Shown here: positions 7,504-15,397 of the stretch, piece after piece
How the letters are laid out: each line of letters starts with the position of its first letter
Numbering within the stretch: position 1 is the stretch's first letter
Source: Candidatus Omnitrophota bacterium
GTDB taxonomy: Bacteria; Omnitrophota; Gorgyraeia; B26-G9
Direction of reading: 5' to 3'
DNA: 33,972 nt
NCBI GenBank assembly: GCA_018817165.1
Contig: JAHITY010000124.1
Coordinates: 1-33,972 of the forward strand
Position numbers and translations under genes: made by a program
The notes under the pieces: generated by a model
Databases searched by the model: none
What the model saw: only the letters and a program-made list of their open reading frames with translations
What the model was told of the DNA's origin: nothing

Positions 7504-8013
7504 ATGATTTATTTTAAAAATAATAAACTAATCATGCTTGTGCTTATTAATATGTTCTGCTTATTATTTTTTACAACTGTTGTTTTTTCCCAAACTAAAG
7601 CTCAAGTATATTCAACATGGGATACGCTTGAAGTCGACACTTGTGCCACTGCTTGGCTGATCAAGAATTTTGTGGATAAAACCGCAATATTTAAATTTTA
7701 TCCAAAGGGAGATATAATTACCGAGGGCATTGCTTTTGATACTCCGGATGCTGAGTTTAGAAGAACCGGCGAGTTTTGCGCATTTGAAACTGTAATCAAT
7801 AAATATCAAATAACTGATCTCAAGATAAAGGAAATAGGTAAAATTATCCATGAAATCGAAATAAATTATTGGGCACATGATTCGGATTTAAGGCTGCAGG
7901 AGCTTAAGCAGAATGTATCAGCAGCAGTACAGTCAGCAGCAAGTCCAGAGCAGGGGATTGAACACTCGTTTCTGATTTTCAATAAACTGTATGCGGATTT
8001 ATCAGGAAAATAA
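7504..8013 (+). CDS. Exported ChrB-like (chromate resistance) domain protein
   Basis: The product is 169 residues with an N-terminal signal sequence or anchor (hydrophobic run at about 10-29, ending VFSQ). The mature part has the conserved pattern of the ChrB C-terminal/Chrome_Resist family: YSTWDTLEVDTCATAWLI, then D-AIFKFYP, an AFDTPDAEF and G-FCAFET. Cytoplasmic ChrB proteins regulate or reduce chromate, while exported stand-alone versions are poorly characterised. The gene starts 2 bases after the ATPase stop, so it belongs to the transporter operon. A role in metal or oxyanion handling in the periplasm is inferred from family and context. Confidence 0.75.
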   Translation: MIYFKNNKLIMLVLINMFCLLFFTTVVFSQTKAQVYSTWDTLEVDTCATAWLIKNFVDKTAIFKFYPKGDIITEGIAFDTPDAEFRRTGEFCAFETVINKYQITDLKIKEIGKIIHEIEINYWAHDSDLRLQELKQNVSAAVQSAASPEQGIEHSFLIFNKLYADLSGK

Positions 8014-8135
8014 TAAAGCTAAAAGATTGGCTGAATAAAACGATTAAATATCTAGCGGATAATTATTTAACATATAATAAATAAACCAGTTATATCTATA
8101 ATTCTCTAAATATTCAGGTTTAATCCTATAATCTT

Positions 8136-8162
8136 AAAAGCAGCGATTTAGCTGCTTTTTTT
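8136..8162 (+). terminator. Rho-independent terminator after the ABC/ChrB operon
   Basis: The arms AAAAGCAGC and GCTGCTTTT form a 9-bp stem with the 6-base loop GATTTA, followed by a run of T. It closes the operon at 4234-8013. Confidence 0.8.
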
Positions 8163-8168
8163 ACTGCC

Positions 8169-8197
8169 TTGACTGTAGGGGGTAAAACAGGTAAAAT
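8169..8197 (+). promoter_or_regulatory. Sigma70-type promoter of the one-carbon operon
   Basis: TTGACT at 8169-8174 and TAAAAT at 8192-8197 are separated by exactly 17 bases. The start of transcription would fall near 8204, about 20 bases before the fchA ATG, and an AAAGGC site precedes that ATG. Confidence 0.7.
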
Positions 8198-8224
8198 AAA
8201 TGCCTAACCTAATGAAAGGCAACC

Positions 8225-8824
8225 ATGTATATAAAAAAAGATCTTAAAAAATATATTGATGATTTATCTTCCAGCAGCTCTGTTCCGGGTGGGGGCAGTG
8301 CTTCGGCTTTGACCGGAATATTAGGCATGGCCTTGGTATCAATGGTTGCTAACTTTAACCAGGATAAAAAACTTCAAGCGCAGCTCAAGCAGCTGCTGAT
8401 TAAAAATGAACTGCTTAAAAATAAGATTCAGGTTTTGATTGACCGGGATGTGGTGGTATTTTTAAAATTGCAGGATGCTTTAAAATTACCTAAAGAAGCG
8501 GCTAAAAGATTTGATATTACCCAGAAATGTTTTAAAGACGCAGCAGAAGTACCTTTTGAGATTTGCCAGCTTTGCTTTGAGGCGGTTAACTTAGCACAGA
8601 TAATTGCTAAAATCGGCAATGTGCATTTAATCTCAGATACCGGCGGCGCAATTTATCTGTTAGTCGCTGCATATAAATCAGCAGAACTTAATGTAAAGAT
8701 TAACTTAAAATATATTAAGGATAAAAAATTTGTAGCTAAGAAAAAAGCGGATATGAAAAAAATGCTGAATAATATATTGAAAATAGAAAAACAAATTGTT
8801 AAAAAAGTTGAAGGGTGCTTGTAG
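8225..8824 (+). CDS. fchA: Methenyltetrahydrofolate cyclohydrolase, FTCD-C family
   Basis: The product is a 199-residue cytoplasmic enzyme of the formiminotransferase-cyclodeaminase C-terminal family. In acetogens and related bacteria the stand-alone form (FchA) interconverts 5,10-methenyl-THF and 10-formyl-THF. Family marks are VPGGGSASALTGILGMALVSMV near residues 20-41 (core PGGGS) and DRDVVVFLKLQDALKLPK near 75-92, including the conserved acidic residue. It opens the operon behind a good promoter and terminator boundary, and its stop lies 5 bases before folD. Because the neighbouring FolD has lost the cyclohydrolase lysine, this gene probably supplies that step. Confidence 0.85.
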   Translation: MYIKKDLKKYIDDLSSSSSVPGGGSASALTGILGMALVSMVANFNQDKKLQAQLKQLLIKNELLKNKIQVLIDRDVVVFLKLQDALKLPKEAAKRFDITQKCFKDAAEVPFEICQLCFEAVNLAQIIAKIGNVHLISDTGGAIYLLVAAYKSAELNVKINLKYIKDKKFVAKKKADMKKMLNNILKIEKQIVKKVEGCL

Positions 8825-8829
8825 ATATC

Positions 8830-9699
8830 ATGGCAAATTTATTGCAAGGTAAAACAATAGCCGAAAAAATTAATCAGCAGGTAAGTCAGGAAGTTGTCCA
8901 TCTGCGTGATAAATATAAACTCCAGCCAATGCTTTGTGCTATTCAGGTGGGCGATGATAAGGAATCAACTTTATATCTTGAATTCCAGGGTAAGGTCGCT
9001 CAAAGATTAAATATTGGTTATCTGATTAAAAAAATGCCCAAGCAGACAACAAAACAGGAATTAATTGTTTTAATCAAGCAGCTGAATAATGATCCGCAAA
9101 TAAACGGGATTATTCTCCAGTTGCCATTGCCGGAGCATCTTGATCCTAATGAAATTAGAGGTAGTTTGAATCCAGCTAAAGATGTCGAAGGTGTACATCC
9201 AGAAAATCTGGGCAATATTATTTTAAAGCGCAAAGGGTTTGCCCCGTGTACTGCTTGCGCGGTTATGGAATTATTAAAAAGCCTGGATATTGATTTGTAT
9301 GGGAAAGAAGCCGTGATTATTGGCCACAGTGAGATTGTCGGTAAGCCTTTAGCGATTATGTTGCTAAATGAACTGGTAACCACCACGGTTTGTCATATTG
9401 CCACTGGAAAACGGGGAGTTTTAGCCGAGCATGTTAAACGCGCGGAAATTTTGATTGTTGCTGTAGGTAAACCGAATTTAATTAAAGGTGATTGGATAAA
9501 ACCCGGGGCGATTGTAATTGATGTGGGGATAAATTGTATTGATCAGAAAATTGTTGGTGATGTTGAATTTGAGCAGGCTGAAAAAAAAGCGAGTTTTATT
9601 ACTCCGGTTCCCGGAGGTGTCGGACCCGTGACCGTAGCTTTGCTAATGCAAAATGTGATGCAGGCAGCTAAAGCGCAATTAAATTTAGATGGAGAGTAA
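8830..9699 (+). CDS. folD: FolD, methylene-THF dehydrogenase (cyclohydrolase residue replaced)
   Basis: The product is 289 residues, normal FolD length. FolD oxidises 5,10-methylene-THF with NAD(P) and usually also hydrolyses the methenyl product. Family motifs are clear: ILQLPLP, IGHSEIVGKP and TPVPGGVGPVT. Aligned without gaps to the E. coli enzyme, Tyr50 is kept (Tyr49 here) and Gln98 is kept (Gln97), but catalytic Lys54 is Gln53 (codon CAG at 8986) and Asp121 is Glu120. In the human enzyme the same Lys-to-Gln change abolishes cyclohydrolase activity while dehydrogenase activity persists, so this is probably a monofunctional dehydrogenase paired with FchA. I chose ATG 8830. A GTG at 8815 in frame would overlap fchA. 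Confidence 0.9.
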   Translation: MANLLQGKTIAEKINQQVSQEVVHLRDKYKLQPMLCAIQVGDDKESTLYLEFQGKVAQRLNIGYLIKKMPKQTTKQELIVLIKQLNNDPQINGIILQLPLPEHLDPNEIRGSLNPAKDVEGVHPENLGNIILKRKGFAPCTACAVMELLKSLDIDLYGKEAVIIGHSEIVGKPLAIMLLNELVTTTVCHIATGKRGVLAEHVKRAEILIVAVGKPNLIKGDWIKPGAIVIDVGINCIDQKIVGDVEFEQAEKKASFITPVPGGVGPVTVALLMQNVMQAAKAQLNLDGE

Positions 9700-9700
9700 A

Positions 9701-10993
9701 ATGAAACATTTGATTATTATTGGAAATTCAGCAGCAGGACATAATGCGGCGATAACCGCTCGGGAACTGGATAAATCTTTAAAAATTACAGTGATTAGCG
9801 ATGAAAAAGCCGGAGCGTATTCGCGTAATTTACTGGCCGGCGTTTTAGGGAATAATCTAAAATTTAAAGATATTGTTTTTGCTGATGAGAATTTTTATGA
9901 ACAGAAAAACATTCAGTTTGTATCTGGGAAAAAAGTCGACAAAATAAATACGAATAAAAAATGGGTGACTTTTATGGATAAAACCCGTTTAGTTTATGAT
10001 GCTTTGATTGTGGCCAGTGGAATGAGCATGTCTGTGCCCAAGTGTGTAAAAGGCGCAGCTAAGCACGGAGTGATTGGATTTCGCAGTATCAGCGATTTAA
10101 ATGATATTACACAGCTTGTGCCAATTTCCCATACTGTATGTGTCTGGGGCGGAGGACTTGCCGGATTACAGGCAGCGGCTGCTTTGAAAAAGAAAAAAAT
10201 GGAAGTTAAGATTATTATCAGTGGTAATAAGCTTATGCCTGAGATGCTAGATGAAAACGGTGAGGAGTTTTTGAAAAATAGATTAGCCCAGCAGGAAATT
10301 GAATTAATTTCAGAAAAAAATATTGTCGAGATTTTTGGCGATAGCGATGTAAAGGCCATTAAGCTGGATAATGGTAAAGTCATTGCTTGTGATATTTTAA
10401 TTGTAAATACAAATTTTCTGCCGAATACTAAATTTCTCGATGAGTCTGGTTTTAGTTCTGAGGCAATAAAACAGGGATTGGCTGTGGATGTTTTTCTTAA
10501 AACGGAAATTCCGAATGTTTTTGCCGCGGGTAATGTTTTGGCAGTATCAGATAAAATCCTAGGATTAATTGATTATCCTAATTCTTGGTGTAGAGCAGCA
10601 GAGCAAGGAAAGATTGCCGGGACTAATGCGGTTGCTTTTTTGCAAGAAAAAAATGATTTAAAAACAGTATATGAGCCGAAAATCGCAAATATCTGCGAAA
10701 GCCAGATATTTGATTTGGCTGTTGTTTGTTTAGGAATTACTTTAAAACCCGATGATCAAGTATTTGAGGAATTATCTTTTGTCGACGAAGAAACAAATGT
10801 TTATAAAAAGATTATTTTCTGTGATTCGAAAATAGTGGGTTTTGTTGCTGTGGGTAATATTGCAGACCAAGATATCTTTGCTCAGCTGATTGAGCAACAA
10901 ATAGATATTAGTCAGATTAAAGATGATTTGATTGATCAAGATTTTAATTCCGAAATGTTAAAGCAGCTGATTGATAAGCCTTGCGCTGTTTAG
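9701..10993 (+). CDS. FAD/NAD(P)-dependent oxidoreductase, Pyr_redox_2 family
   Basis: The product is 430 residues. The N-terminus has an FAD-binding Rossmann motif (IIGNSAAGHNAA), a second nucleotide-binding motif lies near residue 150 (VWGGGLAGLQAA), and the C-terminal FAD signature VFAAGNVL is near residue 275. No redox-active CxxC is present, so it is not a disulfide reductase. Relatives include the NAD(P)H-oxidising parts of nitrite reductase and rubredoxin reductases. It is placed between folD and the MetH activator, with GGAGAG at 9691-9696 setting the ATG at 9701. It may reduce cob(II)alamin or feed another one-carbon step, but no partner can be named from sequence. Its fold excludes methylene-THF reductase (MetF). 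Confidence 0.75.
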   Translation: MKHLIIIGNSAAGHNAAITARELDKSLKITVISDEKAGAYSRNLLAGVLGNNLKFKDIVFADENFYEQKNIQFVSGKKVDKINTNKKWVTFMDKTRLVYDALIVASGMSMSVPKCVKGAAKHGVIGFRSISDLNDITQLVPISHTVCVWGGGLAGLQAAAALKKKKMEVKIIISGNKLMPEMLDENGEEFLKNRLAQQEIELISEKNIVEIFGDSDVKAIKLDNGKVIACDILIVNTNFLPNTKFLDESGFSSEAIKQGLAVDVFLKTEIPNVFAAGNVLAVSDKILGLIDYPNSWCRAAEQGKIAGTNAVAFLQEKNDLKTVYEPKIANICESQIFDLAVVCLGITLKPDDQVFEELSFVDEETNVYKKIIFCDSKIVGFVAVGNIADQDIFAQLIEQQIDISQIKDDLIDQDFNSEMLKQLIDKPCAV

Positions 10994-11042
10994 CAGTTGT
11001 TGCCTTAATTATCGGAAATATACTATTAATAATAAGGTCGTG

Positions 11043-11672
11043 ATGTTAGCTGAAAAATTTGAACCAATTATCGTTGAGCTGCCTTTGCTGCAAATATACA
11101 GCCGCTTGGGTTATGTAAATAATAAAACTCACTTGTCTGATAAACAACGAAAGCAAATAAATGCTTATATTTCTCAGGCAGAGGCCTTGATTGAGTTAAA
11201 AGGGCTGGCGATTATTGTTGGTATAAATAAAGTCACTGAATCGGAAATTACTCTTTTTAATAATTTGATTTTAAAAAGTGATTTACTTGTCAAGTTACTA
11301 TTAAATTCAAGCCAAGTTCTATTCATGGGCGCAACTAGCGGAGAAACAATAACTAAGGCTATTAGCGAGAATTCAGCTCCTGAAGGTGATATGACTCAGG
11401 CTGTTGTGTTTGATGCTGTGGCCAGTGAAATGACTGATGCTGCTTTGGATTGGATGGTGCATTATTATAATAATACAATGCGCCGGCAAAATAAAGCCTT
11501 GACCAAACGCCGATTTTCCGCTGGCTACGGTGATTTTGCTATAGAAAACCAAAAACTAATTTATGATATTTTAAACATGGATCAGTTGGGTGTTAAAATT
11601 ACTGATAGTTTTTTGCTTGTGCCGGAAAAATCAGTTACAGCGATTGCGGGTATTGAGCAGATTACAGATTAA
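11043..11672 (+). CDS. Stand-alone MetH activation (AdoMet-binding) protein
   Basis: The product is about 209 residues and matches the C-terminal reactivation domain of cobalamin-dependent methionine synthase: RFSAGYGDFAIENQK, then ILNMDQLGVKITDSFLLVPE and KSVTAIAGIE. That domain binds AdoMet and, with a reductant, re-methylates oxidised cobalamin. A separate activator next to an activator-less MetH is known from Thermotoga maritima. The ATG at 11043 avoids overlap with the preceding gene and has AAGG just upstream. The next gene, metH, starts 10 bases after the stop. Confidence 0.85.
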   Translation: MLAEKFEPIIVELPLLQIYSRLGYVNNKTHLSDKQRKQINAYISQAEALIELKGLAIIVGINKVTESEITLFNNLILKSDLLVKLLLNSSQVLFMGATSGETITKAISENSAPEGDMTQAVVFDAVASEMTDAALDWMVHYYNNTMRRQNKALTKRRFSAGYGDFAIENQKLIYDILNMDQLGVKITDSFLLVPEKSVTAIAGIEQITD

Positions 11673-11682
11673 AGAGAAAGCT

Positions 11683-14136
11683 ATGTATAAGAAAAATAAA
11701 ATTTCTGATAAAAATAATAACAATATTATGGATATTAAAAAACTGATCAAACGAAAACTTTTGATCTTAGACGGTGCGACCGGGACTCAATTGCAAAAGC
11801 TGGGCATGCCTCAGGGAGTATGTCCTGAGATCTGGGCAATGGAAAATCCGGAACTTATTCAAACAGTGCATAAGAATTATGCTGATGCCGGAGCAGATAT
11901 TGTTTATACTTGTACGTTTGGCGCAAATCAAATCAAACTTGATCAATATGGTAAATATGATGCGCGGATTGTAAACAAAAAACTCGCTGTTTTGGCTCGC
12001 AAAGCTGTTCCGGCTAATGTTTTAGTTGCCGGGGATATTGGGCCAACAGGGAAATTTGTTGCGCCGTTCGGGCCTTTGGACTTTGAAGCAGCGGTTAATA
12101 TCTTTAAACAGCAGGTCAAAGGATTGCTGGATGGCGGAGTAGATCTATTTGTTATTGAAACAATGATGGATATTCAGGAGGCCAGAGCTGCTTTGATTGC
12201 TGTGCGCGAATTAACTGATAAATTCACGCTTGTGACAATGACTTATGAAAATGATGCTAGGACTTTGAACGGGACTGATCCCGTCAGCGCTTTGATTACC
12301 TTGCAAAGTTTAGGGGCTGATGCTGTGGGGAGTAATTGTTCCTGCGGTCCAAAACAAATGCTGGAAATAATCAAAACAATGAAACCATATGCTAAAGTGC
12401 CTTTGGTGGCCAAGCCAAATGCCGGGATGCCGCAATTAATTAATGGGCAGACCGTATTTAGCATGCAGTCAAAAGAATTTGCCGGCTTTGCTGCGAAATT
12501 TAGCGCAAATGGCGTGAGTTTTCTCGGTGGATGCTGCGGGACAAACCCGGAACATATTCAGGCGCTTAAAACAAAAATAACTAAAAATAAAATAAAGCCC
12601 ATTGCTTGTGCTCGTAAATCAATCAGCGCGGTTAGTTGTGCGCGCAGTCATTTGCTGCTTGATTTGGCTAAATCTTTTTCGATTGTCGGTGAGTGCATTA
12701 ATCCTACTGGAAAAAAAGTTTTGCAGGAGGAATTACGCGCCGGGAAAATGGGTTTAGTCCGCGCTTTGGCAAAACAACAGCAGGAGCAAGGCGCGAAAAT
12801 GCTCGATGTTAATGCCGGAGTTGCTGGGATTGATGAGAAAAAAACATTAACTCAGATGATTAATCTGTTGAGTGTTAGTTCTGAGCTGTGTTTGGTTATT
12901 GATTCATCAACCGTTGAAGTAATTGAAAACGCGCTGCGGATTTATCCCGGCCGAGCTTTGATTAATTCCATTTCCGCTGAACAGCATAAATTAGATAAAT
13001 TACTTCCGATTGCCGCAAAATATGGAGCAATGTTTATTCTTTTACCTTTAAATGATCGAGAAGTTCCTGAGAAGTTTGTCCGCCGCAGAGAAATCGCTTT
13101 GCAGATCTTTAAACAGGCACAAAAGCATGGGTTTACCAAAGACGATCTGGTGATTGATGGTTTATGCATGACCATATCTTCACATCAAGGCGCAGGGATT
13201 GAAACCATGAAAACAATTGAATGGGCAGCTAAGGTCTTTAAAGCTAATTCAATTTGCGGATTGTCGAATATTTCTTTTGGCATGCCCAGACGTTTGCTGA
13301 TTAATTCCACATTTATGGCAATATTAAGAAAAAAAGGCATGTCCATGGTGATCAGTAATCCTTTGCATGAAACTGAAAAATACAATAAGCCAGCGGAAAA
13401 TATATTGTTGGATAAAGATAAAAACGCGACTAAATATATCAAATATTGTCATGATTCTGAATTAAAATTAAAAGGATTGAAATTAAAACCCAAAGCAATT
13501 GAGAATTTATCGCCGAAACAAAAAGTCGCTGCCGCGATAATCGAAGGCAATAAAGAAGAAATAAAAGATTTGGCCAAAGCTGCTATTCTTGCTGGTTGCA
13601 AACCTCAGGAGCTGGTGCAGAAGATAATGATTCCGGCAATAAATCAGGTGGGAGATTTGTTTGATAAAAAGCAATTCTTTTTGCCTCAGCTGATTGCCAG
13701 TGCTCAAGCGATGAAAACTGGTTTTGAATATTTGGAACCTTTGCTGAAAAACGGCCAAGCTGAAACAGCAAAAAAAAATGTAATAATTTTAGCAACCGTG
13801 CAAGGGGATATTCATGATATTGGCAAGAATATTGTTGCTTTACTCTTAAAAAATCATGGATTTTCTGTAATTGATTTGGGTAAAGATGTCAGCGCGGAAA
13901 AAATCATTAAACAAATTAAAAAGCATAAAAATCCAATAGTCGGCTTATCGGCATTAATGACAACAACCATGGTGAATATGAAGCAAGTTATTGATTTGGC
14001 CAACAAACAGGGGATCAGCTGCAGATTTATTTTAGGCGGTGCCGTGATTACTCGGGGCTATGCTGATTCTTTGGGAGCAGCTTATGCGGGTGATGGCGTA
14101 GAAGCAGTGCGCGTAGCCAAAAGCTTGAGCAAATAA
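11683..14136 (+). CDS. metH: Cobalamin-dependent methionine synthase lacking the activation domain
   Basis: The product is about 817 residues. Order of domains: homocysteine-binding barrel (about 15-305) with zinc ligands Cys219, Cys284 and Cys285 (GSNCSCG, GGCCGT); pterin-binding barrel (about 330-600, GECINPTGKK); helical cobalamin cap (about 620-695); and cobalamin-binding Rossmann domain with GDIHDIGKN, where His711 is the lower axial ligand. It transfers methyl from methyl-THF to homocysteine through B12. The usual C-terminal reactivation domain is missing and is encoded by the preceding gene. I chose the ATG at 11683 behind AAAGAGAAAG. An ATG at 11728 is also possible, and an upstream frame to 11590 would overlap the activator gene. 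Confidence 0.92.
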   Translation: MYKKNKISDKNNNNIMDIKKLIKRKLLILDGATGTQLQKLGMPQGVCPEIWAMENPELIQTVHKNYADAGADIVYTCTFGANQIKLDQYGKYDARIVNKKLAVLARKAVPANVLVAGDIGPTGKFVAPFGPLDFEAAVNIFKQQVKGLLDGGVDLFVIETMMDIQEARAALIAVRELTDKFTLVTMTYENDARTLNGTDPVSALITLQSLGADAVGSNCSCGPKQMLEIIKTMKPYAKVPLVAKPNAGMPQLINGQTVFSMQSKEFAGFAAKFSANGVSFLGGCCGTNPEHIQALKTKITKNKIKPIACARKSISAVSCARSHLLLDLAKSFSIVGECINPTGKKVLQEELRAGKMGLVRALAKQQQEQGAKMLDVNAGVAGIDEKKTLTQMINLLSVSSELCLVIDSSTVEVIENALRIYPGRALINSISAEQHKLDKLLPIAAKYGAMFILLPLNDREVPEKFVRRREIALQIFKQAQKHGFTKDDLVIDGLCMTISSHQGAGIETMKTIEWAAKVFKANSICGLSNISFGMPRRLLINSTFMAILRKKGMSMVISNPLHETEKYNKPAENILLDKDKNATKYIKYCHDSELKLKGLKLKPKAIENLSPKQKVAAAIIEGNKEEIKDLAKAAILAGCKPQELVQKIMIPAINQVGDLFDKKQFFLPQLIASAQAMKTGFEYLEPLLKNGQAETAKKNVIILATVQGDIHDIGKNIVALLLKNHGFSVIDLGKDVSAEKIIKQIKKHKNPIVGLSALMTTTMVNMKQVIDLANKQGISCRFILGGAVITRGYADSLGAAYAGDGVEAVRVAKSLSK

Positions 14137-14152
14137 TCTAACAGAGGTAATG

Positions 14153-14449
14153 ATGAAAACTCCGATTTATAAACAAATCTCTATGAAAAATTCTTTGGTT
14201 AATACTGTATTAATTCCCACAGCCAAAGCTAATCTGATTATTGTTTCTGCTGCTCAGGGTTTTCTGATGTGCGGTTATCTTAATATCGATGTTGCTGAAA
14301 AACTTGGCGATGCTGCTTGTATTGTCAGCGGAGTTTCTACTGTTGAACAGCTTTTAGCCAAGCCGGTTGTCAAACTTACTAAACAGGCTGAGCAATTAGG
14401 TATTTGTCTGGGAGATACTGGGCAACAGGCATTAGAAAAAATGCTCTAA
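14153..14449 (+). CDS. DUF1805 family protein
   Basis: The product is about 98 residues and matches DUF1805 (YunC-like): GFLMCGYLNIDVAEKLGDAA, IVSGVSTVEQLL, then an AEQLGICLGDTG near the end. The biochemical function of this family is unknown to me. The gene follows metH by 16 bases, with AGAGG at 14143-14147 favouring the second of two adjacent ATGs (14150 or 14153), and closes the one-carbon operon. The position suggests a link to B12 or methyl transfer, which is inference only. Confidence 0.75.
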   Translation: MKTPIYKQISMKNSLVNTVLIPTAKANLIIVSAAQGFLMCGYLNIDVAEKLGDAACIVSGVSTVEQLLAKPVVKLTKQAEQLGICLGDTGQQALEKML

Positions 14450-14491
14450 ACAATTATTTATTATTAAGACTTTCTTCCCGGAACTAATCAA

Positions 14492-14520
14492 TTGAAATGC
14501 GTGTACATTTTTGCTATACT
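14492..14520 (+). promoter_or_regulatory. Sigma70-type promoter of panB
   Basis: TTGAAA at 14492-14497, a 17-base spacer and TATACT at 14515-14520. Transcription would begin near 14527, right at the ribosome binding site (GAAAGGA at 14524-14530), so the leader is either extremely short or this promoter starts slightly earlier than usual. Confidence 0.6.
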
Positions 14521-14538
14521 GTTGAAAGGAAAAATGTT

Positions 14539-15375
14539 ATGGAAAAAAATAAGTTAACGGTTTTAGATATTATAAAAATGAAAGCACAAGGCAGGAAGAT
14601 TTCTTTGCTTACTGCCTATGATTATCCCATGGCTTGTCTGCTGGATGAGGCGGGGATTGATATTGTTTTGGTCGGTGATTCTTTGGGTAATGTGATTTTA
14701 GGGCAGGATTCGACTATAAGCGTGACAATGGATGAGATGATTCATCATACTAAGGCAGTGAAAAACGGTATTAAAAAAGCGCTATTGGTCGCTGATATGC
14801 CGTTTATGTCATATAATGTGAGCATTGAACAGACAATTATAAATGCTGGAAAGTTTTTAAAACAAGCTGGTGCTGATGCGGTAAAAATGGAAGGCGCAAA
14901 TCCTGCTGTATTGAAAATGGTCAAGGCAGTAGTTGATGCCGGGATTCCGGTTATGGGACATATTGGCCTGACTCCTCAGACTGCGGGTGCTTTGGGCGGA
15001 TTTAAAGTTCAGGGAAAAGACGCTAAAGCAGCGAAGCAAATTTTGGAAAACGCTTTGGCTTTGGAAAAAGCCGGCTGCTTTAGTATTGTTTTTGAATGTA
15101 TTCCAGATGCTTTATCTGCGCTTATAACTAAAAGGATATCTGTGCCTACACTGGGGATCGGGGCAGGACCTTATTGTGACGGACAGGTACTGGTTATTCA
15201 TGATATGTTGGGCTTGACGCAAGGATTTACTCCGAAATTTGTAAAAAAATACGCTGATCTGGCAGGAATAATTAAAAAGGCAATAGGGGAGTTTATTCAG
15301 GAAGTCAATAGCAAACAGTTTCCAGATAAACAACATTCATTTACAATTAAACCTGAGGAATTAAACGATCTTTAG
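14539..15375 (+). CDS. panB: 3-methyl-2-oxobutanoate hydroxymethyltransferase
   Basis: The product is 278 residues, normal for PanB. It makes ketopantoate from alpha-ketoisovalerate and methylene-THF, the first step of pantothenate synthesis, so it draws on the folate pool handled by the operon upstream. Conserved motifs are LTAYDYPMA, LVGDSLGNVILGQDST, VADMPFMSY, GHIGLTPQ and the catalytic FECIP glutamate. Metal-binding aspartates in GDSLG and ADMPF are present. The frame is open to 14497, but that start lies inside the promoter, so I use the ATG at 14539. Confidence 0.93.
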   Translation: MEKNKLTVLDIIKMKAQGRKISLLTAYDYPMACLLDEAGIDIVLVGDSLGNVILGQDSTISVTMDEMIHHTKAVKNGIKKALLVADMPFMSYNVSIEQTIINAGKFLKQAGADAVKMEGANPAVLKMVKAVVDAGIPVMGHIGLTPQTAGALGGFKVQGKDAKAAKQILENALALEKAGCFSIVFECIPDALSALITKRISVPTLGIGAGPYCDGQVLVIHDMLGLTQGFTPKFVKKYADLAGIIKKAIGEFIQEVNSKQFPDKQHSFTIKPEELNDL

Positions 15376-15397
15376 CTAAAGCTTTAAAGGGGGATAA

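Noticed and set aside
9701-10993. Methylene-THF reductase (MetF) between folD and metH
   Set aside because: The position fits, but the protein has two Rossmann motifs of the FAD/NAD(P) oxidoreductase type, not the MetF barrel.
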